Notes under the pieces: generated by a model
The model's database searches: none
Told to the model about the DNA's origin: nothing
What the model saw: only the letters and a program-made list of their open reading frames with translations
Assembly (NCBI RefSeq): GCF_036850765.1
Contig: NC_089496.1
Location: 106,041,767-106,105,766, forward strand
DNA: 64,000 nucleotides
Source: Saccopteryx bilineata
Lineage: Eukaryota; Chordata; Mammalia; Chiroptera; Emballonuridae
Direction: 5' to 3'
Program-made: the position numbers and the translations under genes
Shown: piece by piece, positions 55,856 through 64,000 of the stretch
Numbering within the stretch: the first letter of the stretch is position 1
Layout: the number at the start of each line of letters is the position of its first letter

Positions 55856-56196
55856 ATTTATTGTGCTAGACTCTGCCTGTTGTCACCAAGCCAAGCTTCT
55901 TAAAATGCCTCAAACTCAAGGGAAACCAATGGGCCCTTCCACAAAGCTGCCATCTGAGCGTTCACGGGCTCCCGAAGTCACATCAGAACTTTGCTGGACT
56001 GAAGACTGAATTCTGTGCTGGGTGAGCTGGGACAAACTGTTTTTATTAACAAGCCTAGCGCCCTTAACACCAAAACCAAAAAGTAAAACGCCTACCAGAC
56101 AGCTGAGAGGAGGTCTCTGTAGTACTTAAACCGACCCTGATACAAAGCTGCTAAACCTTACTTGTCCAACGCTCCAAGTTAAAATCGGGGTCCCTG

Positions 56197-56389
56197 GCCT
56201 GACCTGTGGTGGTGCAGTGGATAAAGTGTCAACCTGGAAGCGCTGAGGTTGCCGGTTCAAAAACCCTGGGCTTGCCTGGTCAAGGCACATATGGGAATTG
56301 ATGCTTCCTGCTCCCCGCCCCCACCCCCATCTCTCTCTCTCCTCTCTAAAATGAATAAATAAAATCTGTAAAAAAATAAATAAATAAAT
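56197..56389 (+). mobile_element. Short tRNA-derived SINE (bat-type family)
   Basis: The head starts CCTGACCTGTGGTGGTGCAG and is followed by GGATAAAGTGTCAACCTGG, a B-box-like GCCGGTTCAAAAACC, a CT-rich segment and an AATAAATAAAAT tail. Flanking direct repeats aaaatcggggtccctg (56181-56196) and aaaattggggtccctg (56390-56405) differ at one base. I recall this family from bat genomes. Confidence 0.8.
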
Positions 56390-57128
56390 AAAATTGGGGT
56401 CCCTGCCTGCCCACCTCCACCGCACATCCTGCGGGCCAGCCTCCCGAGGCCTCTGCCTTCGTCTCCTTAGGCCCGCTTCCTCCTTCTAAACCCAACGCAG
56501 ACTTCAAGGCCCAAATCCCACTGTCCCTCCTGGGTGATGCTTTCTATCCGTCACCCGCCTCAGAGTGCAGTGGTCCCCTCTCCTCCTCCTATGTCTGCCC
56601 ACTACACCAACTCCTGGGGACATTACACCAGCTCCTGGGGACATGCCACCTTCCTGTTGAATGTGTCCTGTCTCCTGAGAAGACAGCAAGATCCTAGAGC
56701 TAGGGCTCAGGTCTCGGGGCTATTTGTACGTCCATCCCCTCCCCCAGGGCCATACATGGAAGGTAGCCCATGATGAACATAACCATGGTCCCCAAATATG
56801 CAGCGCAGGATGGGACCATGCAACCTCTGTGAGCAGAACAAGCAACCGTGATCCTTTAAGGGGAACGGCCAGAGCCGCTGATTGGGACCCACAGGAGTCC
56901 ATGAGTCAATCGGCTTTCATTACTTCCAGCGGGAATCGTGAGTGGTACCCAGAGTCCCAGGCCCCGGAGAGCATAGGCTTCACAGCGCTGGGGTGGCTCC
57001 AAATCTGGGCAACGTCACAACTGTTCTGTCCTTTGTGTGTGGTTGGCACAAATCTCCCACATAAGATCGGAATAAATTCGCTTCACGTTTCAGCCCCACT
57101 GTGGAGGGAACAGCAAAGGCCACATATA

Positions 57129-57254
57129 CCAGGTTCTAGAAATCCTGCTGACCGCCGCCATCCACAGCCAACATGGGAAGGCGAGGGCTCCCAAGGGGAC
57201 ACTCCAAAGGCACACAGCCCAAGAAGGGCCCAGGTACTGAACAGGACATGAGCA
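57129..57254 (+). repeat. Copy A of a 125-bp dispersed duplicate
   Basis: This segment, from ccaggttctagaaatcctgc to gaacaggacatgagcat, is nearly the same as 58913-59049. It is followed by an A-rich tract (57271-57300). In each copy a short open frame starts at the ATG in ccaacatgg and shares the residues SKGTQPKKGP and EQDMSI. I do not recognise the product. It may be a fragment of a repeat or processed pseudogene. Confidence 0.6.
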
Positions 57255-57389
57255 TAAAGAAATAACCCCAGTAAAAAAAAATAAACAAAACAAAAAACAA
57301 GTCAAACTGAACATGGACAAACACACCTCAGAACTAGGGCCTGAAAGCCCAGTGGACCAGCTGGTTAAGTTTCAAGTTTGCTTTTCCCC

Positions 57390-57540
57390 TTCAAAAACGA
57401 TTTATTGAACACCTACTACGGGCCGCCCTGCATTCTGGGTGTTCAGGCAAGAACAAGAAGCAAAAACAGCCCCTGCAGTTTAAGTTGTAGGGCCTTCATT
57501 TCAGTGGGGGTGACAGGCAATAAATAATCTACAAAAAAAA
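57390..57540 (+). mobile_element. L2 3' fragment
   Basis: Shows tttattgaacacctactacg, a diverged ctgcattctgggtgttcagg, agcccctgcagtttaagttg and gtgggggtgacaggcaataa. This is the standard 3' end of L2 LINEs. Confidence 0.75.
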
Positions 57541-57625
57541 CCCAAACAACAACAAAGTATGTGAGCTGGTCTTAAGAAGGCCACAGCAAGACAGGGGCAC
57601 CTACAGACTCAGAGGGTGAGGAGCA

Positions 57626-57835
57626 GCCATGGGCCAACTTCGGCCTGGGCCAACCCCAGCCACGTGGACCTGTTTTTTGTAAACAAAGTGTGACTGGCAC
57701 ACAGCCAGGCTCATTGTTTGCATAATGAAAATTGTTTGTTGTCACTGAGCGGGGCTCTTGTCCTTACAAGAGACCCTAAAATAATTACAGCCTTGTCCTT
57801 GACAGAAAGTTTGCCAACTTCTGCCCAGGATGGTC
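57626..57835 (+). mobile_element. MER20-like hAT fragment
   Basis: Phrases gggccaacttcggcctgggc, gacctgttttttgtaaacaa, ctggcacacagccaggctca and gaaagtttgccaacttctgc follow the MER20 order. The copy is diverged with internal loss. Confidence 0.6.
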
Positions 57836-58912
57836 AGGGTCGGCTTCTCTACAGTGAGGGGCAAAGCGATGCTCTCGGGAACTCAGCTGGAAGGCCCTCG
57901 GGCCACACCTCCTGAAGCCACTTCGGTCCCTACGCAATTGAATTGAGTGACTAACAAGATATATTTTGAACTTTGGATTCTGAGCAGAAAAGGGAGAGGG
58001 AGAGAAAAACGGGACAGAGGGCAGCGGATGGAAGAGAAGGAGGAAAAAAAGAATTCAGTTTGACCCCACTTCCTGGGCCATCTCTCAGCATCCTAGAATC
58101 ACAGATTCATACAACATTAGAACTGACAGGGCCCCGAAGGCCACCTGGTCTGGCTCTTTTTGCAGCTGGTTTAAGCAAAGATCAGATGTCATTGGGTCCC
58201 CCATTTCCAACAACTAATTACTGAAACAACAGCCACAATGTTAGAGTCAATTTACGATAATTAGCCCGGGTCATAAAACAATATTTATTGGGGCTATGTG
58301 ATGTGATCAGCAAGCCTCCAAGAATGTTATGGAATACTGGTCATCAAGAGATGACTGACCAGGAAGCAACGCTTCCCTCCCTCCCTTCCAGGAGAGACCG
58401 GGCCCGGGCGGCCACCTGGCTCTGTCCTGGCCTTCGGATAAGGTGAAGCCATGTCCTTATGTCATGGATGCGGTGGAATGCTCTAAGACTGTTGAAAAAA
58501 ATAAAAGAGAAGGAAGACACTCGCAATTATGATGCAGAGAAATCTCTCCCAACAAAGGTGGAGCTGTGACTTCTCCCTTTTTTAAAGAAAGGTGTTGTTC
58601 CGAGAATCTTTTCCTTCACCTGCAACAAGTAAACCGCCAAGCCTTGCTGAAACCAGTGTGTCTGAGATGCTGCTGGACTGGTGTCGCCAACAAGACACCA
58701 CCCCCTGCGGGTTGGAGGAGGGGGAGCACAGTACTGTGATATCTCAAGGGCAGGCAACCGATAGGAACCTGATCTTCCAAACTACAACTCGTTGGGCCCA
58801 TGACAGTTACTATCACTGTCATTCTTCCAGGCTGAAGACATTCACCATGACCTTGAGCACCACTCTTTTCAGAGGATCAGAAGGTCTTTGGATTCGGACC
58901 TCTACAGATCCA

Positions 58913-59049
58913 CCAGGTTCTAGAAATCCTGCTGACTGCCGCCATCCACAGCCAACATGGAAGGCCAGGGCTTCCAAGTGGACACTTCCAAAGGCACACA
59001 GCCCAAGAAGGGCCCCAAGAAGGACCCAGGTATTGAACAGGACATGAGC
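58913..59049 (+). repeat. Copy B of a 125-bp dispersed duplicate
   Basis: Same segment as 57129-57254 with a 12-bp insertion that duplicates the aagaaggaccc motif. The frame from the ATG (58957) continues for about 40 codons to TAA. The flanks of the two copies do not match, so this is not a larger segmental duplication. Confidence 0.6.
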
Positions 59050-60577
59050 ATCCCAGTGCCCGGTAAGCTGACTTTGATGTACTAAAGGTGGCTTTTATTT
59101 CCAGTAGAATCAGGTCAACACTGTTGCCCAGTTTTCCAATTAGACGATGTTCACCCACAAAACTGAGCTATCCACCTTCAAAGTCTCAAACCAGCAACTG
59201 CTGCCGTGGTTAAGTTCAGAGAGTGTACGCCCTTCTCTCGCCTGAGTGATCATTTCACAAAAGGCTCATCGGGGGTCAGTGTCCTTGGTGAAACCCCGGC
59301 AGAACCCAGAAACATCCCTGGGTCTCTCAGGAGGACTCTGAGGGCACCTTGCTGGGGGGGGGGGGGCAAGTGGGCCACTGAAAGCAATTGAAAGGGGGGG
59401 GCGTTAAAGAGAAACAATACCAAGAAGAGAAGGAAGAGCAGAGTCAGGAAGAGTGTGTGGGACATATAGGGGGAGGGGCAGAACGTCACCCAGTTTCCAG
59501 GTTCCCACATCCAAGATGACTCAGGCCAAGGTGCCAGGAACACTGCACAGTAGCCTGGAACTCAGACAGCGCAGGGGAGGCCATTTTGCCCTTTCCCCTC
59601 CAGGCTTCTCTTCTGTGCCTGACCCCTTGCGAGGAGTCTCCCTGCCTGCTCCCTGCACGGGCAGCAGTATTTAACCCCCATAGGTCTGTGGGGCGCCGGG
59701 ACAACCTCCCTAACTTTGAGGGCCTCCCGCCGACACAGGCCGGGCCTCTCCACGACTCTGCCAAGGCGTACACCTGGCTCTGTCACAGCCGACAGCCGAC
59801 ACAGAGCAAAGCACCCCCTGAACGATGTTAAACGATACCTTTTTACAGAGATATGAACAGTCCCTGGGTTTCTCTGTCCTGGTGCCGTGTCCTGCTTTCC
59901 ACCATTCTGAAGCATGGAGCAGAGAGAGGCCCTGAAGCGCACCTTCTGACAACTCCCTGGGCCCTTCTTGCCAAAACACAATGAGGGAAGAAGTTTCCAG
60001 AAGCCACTTTGCTACACAGCAACTGCTCTTTCAGAGGCTTCCACAACACAGGTATAAATTGAAATTTGAAAGGAAGCGAGGACACAGAAAAACACACACA
60101 GGCGTGTTGGACATTTGCCGTCTCTCCGTTCCCTAAAACTGCTGGACAAACAAGGCCGAGCATTGACCTTCTGGGAGGGCTCAGTGCACTGTCTCGTCTC
60201 GCTACCGCCGGCCGGGGAGGAGCACAGCTGCCCATTCGAACTTGGTCCCCGGGGGTTCCAAGCACGTGATGGGAGCCAGCAGCACGGACTCACTCACGGC
60301 TTCTCTTCAATAAACCGACTACTCTGATATTTACACACGGCAGACAGGGAAGGGCGCTTTCATAGCTGGTCTAAAATGACAGGTCTGAGTCACCTGCACA
60401 TTCTGTGTGTAATTCCTGCCCCGAGCTGGGTCCCCTGCCCTCCCTGGACACTCCTCCGGCCGTCACTCCTGGGAGGCGAACGGGATTCAGAACCGAGGGG
60501 CCTCCGACGGGAAAGAGGAGGGACCCAAGGCCGGGGCTACTTTCCAAGTCCTTTAGCAGATCAAGGTAGAAGAGGTC

Positions 60578-60835
60578 ACCGCCATGCGTCTTGGCGTGAC
60601 GTCACAGCGACGTCACTAGCCCCACGCCGCGTGCGTGAAGTTGCCTCTCGGTGACTACCCGCAGGGAAACCAGTTCTCGCTGTGTGTGGGCGCAGAGCCC
60701 TGACGGGAACGCGTGTGAGATCCGGAGAAGGCTGCGGTTTGTGGGACCTCGCCGCACACGTCCAGCCGAATACCTCGCCACTGTCATCCCGAGACAGCGG
60801 GCGGGGCGGGGGTGGGGGGTTGGCACCGCGAGCTA
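60578..60835. promoter_or_regulatory. CpG-rich block with CRE palindrome in intron 2
   Basis: By hand count about 28 CpGs occur in roughly 260 bp at about 60 percent G+C, an observed/expected ratio near or above 1, while the flanks are CpG-poor. A perfect CRE palindrome TGACGTCA lies at 60597-60604, and a second half-site ACGTCA follows at 60610-60615. A GC-box-like GGGCGGGGCGGGG lies near 60800. This may be an unmethylated regulatory element or alternative promoter. There is no direct evidence of transcription. Confidence 0.5.
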
Positions 60836-61325
60836 TTTCAGGTAACACCTGGTGCTGCCAAACCAGCGATAGCAGTGCTTCAGACTGTCACTTTTTATAA
60901 TGTTTGCCTATAAACTTTTCCCGTGTGGTTTTTGAAATGGCGCCCAAATGCAAACAGAGAACAGATGGGAAACTCGCGTCCTGCCCTGGCCAATCGTTTC
61001 GTGGGGAGCAGACGACAGATTTAAACTGTTAAGGAAGAAAAAGGCGGTCTGTGCCAAGGGGACAACTCACGTATCACGTTTCACAAATTAAGCCTTTTCT
61101 GGGGCTTCCTCTGGACGGTGTCTTTTCAAATGTCAAGATTAATCTCTGCTAAGAAATGGGAACCCCCACCCCCCGGATTCAAGGACACAGTGGGTCACCC
61201 CTGGAACGTGTCCCTCTGAGGCTTTCCCCTCCCAGAAAGTCAGGGGTGCTCAAGCCCTCAACTCCTTCCAGCAGAAAGGGGAAGAAAGGGAGAAAGAGAG
61301 AGAAACCCAGAAATGGATTACTCTG

Positions 61326-61390
61326 GGAGGGAGGGAGGGGAGAGGAGAAGGGGAAGGGAGGGGAGGGGAGAGGAGGGGAGAGGAGGAGCG
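61326..61390. repeat. (GGGGA)n-type purine tract
   Basis: G-rich pentanucleotide-like repeat with variants; several G4 runs could form a quadruplex on the plus strand. Confidence 0.85.
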
Positions 61391-63764
61391 GGAGAAACAC
61401 CAGGCAGGTGTGTGACTGCAGCAGAGGCCCGTCCAGTTAGGAGGTGTGGGCTGCAGGGACAAGCCTGTACCTCTTGGCATAGCTCGGGGCTCCCACGGGA
61501 ACTCTAATTGAACATTTGGGGCAAGAGCAGTAAGACAGCCCCATTTCCTGGTGCCTCCCTGATACTCTGCCACCTGGGACAAGAGAAATAAACATCGCGG
61601 CCATGGGACTGCCAAGGTCTTGACAGAAGAAACACAGAGTGAAGCTGCAAATGTCACCGCAATGTCACAGTACACGAAACCCATGGCAAGTAAGTGGCAG
61701 CTGATCCTATCTGTTCCGGTAAACCTGAACTCACCCTTCTGGTGGCCTGTAGGGGCCAGGCCACAGTCCTGGTAAGAACTTTCAATGGGCCAACAGCCAA
61801 CTTCTCTCCACGGGAAGAGAATACAGAACCCTCATGGACCCAGCACGCCTGGAGCCATTTTTCACAAGCTTGAATCAAGGGAGCCTGGACAGACAGACAG
61901 ACACCTGGCATTACAGCAGCTTGTCAATGTTTTACAGGGTCAGAGCTTTGGGAGAGAGGAACCCCCACTTTTCACTGCCACAGTTTCAGCCTAGTTGGCA
62001 TCAAAACTTACCAGCAGAAAGAGACAAAGGTACTGAGGTCCCCGCCATCGAGTCAGAAAGGACCACCCTGGCATGCCGTGCCCGCTAGCCCGGGGGCTCT
62101 GCAGACACACGGACAAGGAAGGTGGCCACTGTCTCAGCTCAGACATCCTCAAAGCTTCCCCTTTACAAGAACAGACGTGCAGAAGAAAACAGCCCTGACA
62201 TCAAACGGCAGCCTTATAAGGCTTAGGTACTACTTGTTCTTAAAGGGGGAGGCGGGGGGGGGGCAGTACTCTGCACAATATAAAAGATGAAAGGTCTCTA
62301 CCTCAAGAAATCCTGCCAGTATCAGGCTGGGAGACAAAAAAAGAAGAAGTCTGAGCAATGAAATGCACATCGGTGAAGGGGCTGAACCGCGGCCTGCTCC
62401 TCCCAACCCCACCGTCAGGATGTCTTGCGGACAGACGTCAGGACTTAAGAACTCTCCCTGTCAGGATCACGGGGCCGTAACCACCGCTAATAGCTACCTC
62501 TGCCACAGTAGCCTGACTGTTCCAGAAACTGGAGCCTGGCTCGCATTCCTGATGATCAGATGGAATAATGGCTAATGTTTCCAATATGGTAACCATTACA
62601 AATTACATATTTAGGCACACCCCTCATATAATTTCGGTCTGTCTTTGAGAAGCATGGTGAGCAGCTAGCTCTTCAAGTCTGAAAGGAGACAATAAAAATG
62701 TAAGAACAGTGTGGTGTTGCAGAGCACGCTCCTCGAAGAGGGGCCCCCACCCTGTTTTGCCAGCTCCCCTCTCCTTTTGATTCTGACATTTTAGGATGTT
62801 AGTTATTGTTCTCCAAAAGGGAGAGAGGGAAACAGAGAGAGAACAGAAAGGCTGGTTTTCTCCCTGGTCACAATCCTTGCATCAGATTCTCATATTCACC
62901 AGAGCACAATTCCCACCGGACCACTAGGATGCAGGTAGTGAACCAGTGCCGTCTGCCTAAAACTAGATATCCATCGCTTTGCCGGAGCAAGAACTTCACA
63001 CTTGAGCCCTCTGTTTGCAAAGCATGTCCCCAAGAGACAGGCCATGAGATGACCCAGTGCCCAAGACACAGAACCTGGTACTCCAAAGTTATGTCAAAGG
63101 GGCCCATACCCACCCTCACCCCCACCACACCCCACCCCCAGTCCAGTGCACAATGAGGAGCCCACGTGCTTGGCTGCCTGCTGATCCACGCCCGAGCCGC
63201 CTGCCTCCTAGAAACACGCCCGCCAGACATGGCAGAGGAAGCTGGCACTTCTCGGCCTCTTCAGGGCATCCTAGGTCACCCCGTTCTAGGGAACAGCCCA
63301 TCGTCCAAGAGCTGGCCATGCAGACCTCCACAGGCCACTGGGAATCTCTTTCTCGGTGGGGAGATTCTATACCCCAGTGTCACCCCAAGCAGGAGAGGAC
63401 TTTGGGGACAGGGAGTGGGCCTCCCAAGTTGTTGAAGGGATGAACAGGACTTGCCTGGCCTTTAGTAACACAATCTTTAAGGTCAAGGGTGGCCTTCCAG
63501 AGGTATCCAGTGTAAAAGGAACATAGATCAGACCGGATCTGAAAAACCTAACCCTCATCCTCAAAAACACCCCCCGTCCCTGATGACATCTCTCTTCACT
63601 GCACAGGCTGTGGTCACCACCTCTCTAATCACAAGCTCCTCCGGGTCCAACAGCTGTTCCCTGAGCCCTCCACGGAGACGGGAGCATCAGGGCCCGTCTC
63701 ATTTTGGTCCCCTCCCTGCTGGCTCTTCAGAAAAGGCAAGGCCAGGCTGGGAAGTTACAGGATA

Positions 63765-63890
63765 GGCTCAGAACAGACCTGAGTCCCAAAGGGGCCACTG
63801 ACAAATTGTGTGACCTGGGACAGGTCTTCTCATCAGGTCACGTTTCTTCACCTGCAAACCAGGAACAATAAGAAACGAGATCGTGCTCAG
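63765..63890 (+). mobile_element. MIR fragment
   Basis: Forward MIR: acaaattgtgtgacctggga then caggtcttctcatcagg, and tttcttcacctgcaaaccag. It lies at the right edge of the window. Confidence 0.65.
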
Positions 63891-64000
63891 AAAGCACCCA
63901 CGTGGCACACGCATCAGGCACCAGGAAGCTGAAACTGTCAGTCCCTGGTGACACGGACTCAGCTCGGAAGGCAGAAAAGCCACCTAGCCAGCTCTCCTCT

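Larger units (their letters stand above)
55386..64000 (-). other. FGFR2: Intron 2, exon-3-proximal 8.6 kb
   Basis: This is the 3' part of the large intron between the start-codon exon and Ig-I. It contains an alternating pur/pyr (CA/CG)n tract, a tRNA-derived SINE, an L2 fragment, a MER20-like fragment and a pair of near-identical 125-bp segments 1.8 kb apart. A CpG-rich block with CRE motifs lies at 60.6 kb, with a (GGGGA)n tract and a MIR at the right edge. In human the breast-cancer association signal is in this intron, but by distance most of it probably lies beyond 64000. Confidence 0.8.

Noticed and set aside
56724..57251. 175-codon plus-strand frame and a 151-codon frame at 58592-59047 sharing a C-terminal stretch
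   Set aside because: The similarity comes only from the 125-bp duplicated segment, read in a frame different from that of its internal ATG. The rest of the two frames does not match.

Overview
The window is a 64-kb piece of a mammalian nuclear gene. It lies entirely inside FGFR2 (fibroblast growth factor receptor 2), which is transcribed from the minus strand. Nine coding exons are visible. Every one has a canonical AG acceptor, a GT donor and the right codon phase. Reading in transcript order (right to left) they are: Ig-I (55119-55385), acid box (54191-54268), Ig-II in two exons (43336-43505 and 31509-31632), the first half of Ig-III or IIIa (16211-16401), the mutually exclusive second halves IIIb (14976-15123) and IIIc (13558-13702), the transmembrane exon (11271-11473), and the juxtamembrane exon (2236-2387). 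The signal-peptide exon lies beyond the right edge and the kinase exons lie beyond the left edge. The numbers used here follow the human convention, in which exon 2 carries the start codon. No other protein-coding gene or RNA gene is supported. The many open frames elsewhere are chance ORFs in introns or read-throughs of exons.

The organism is a placental mammal and most likely a bat. The evidence is a set of tRNA-derived SINEs that I recall from bat genomes: a long Rhin-1-like family plus two shorter families with the head 'CCTGACCTGTGG' or 'CCCTGGCTGAGTAGCTCAG'. There are also two recent-looking hAT MITEs with intact target-site duplications, one of them SPIN-like. Horseshoe or leaf-nosed bats (Rhinolophidae, Hipposideridae) are my best guess, from memory of the SINE type and not from a search.

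Layout: 1-2235 is intron 11. 2388-11270 is intron 10, with a mariner-type MITE, a MER5A-like fragment and a large purine microsatellite. 11271-16401 is the compact alternative-splicing cassette (TM, IIIc, IIIb, IIIa). 16402-31508 is the longest intron, with MIR, L1 and MLT1-like relics and a repeat-poor block. 31509-43505 carries the two Ig-II exons and a repeat-rich intron containing an inverted SINE pair, L1 3' ends and a palindromic hAT MITE. 43506-54190 is intron 4, with a 58-bp minisatellite, a hAT MITE and MIRs. 54191-55385 holds the acid box and Ig-I exons. 55386-64000 is the exon-3-proximal part of intron 2, with a CpG-rich block at 60.6 kb.

The main biology visible is alternative splicing. 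IIIb and IIIc choose ligand specificity. The transmembrane exon carries the tandem GT and GA 5' splice sites that add or omit Val-Thr. The introns round IIIb and IIIc carry a U-rich element, GGU repeats and UGCAUG motifs that match known control elements. I found no undescribed multi-gene system. The most unusual local structures are the inverted SINE hairpin about 60 nt upstream of the exon 6 acceptor, the CpG-rich block with CRE sites in intron 2, and a GC-rich hairpin block just upstream of IIIc.
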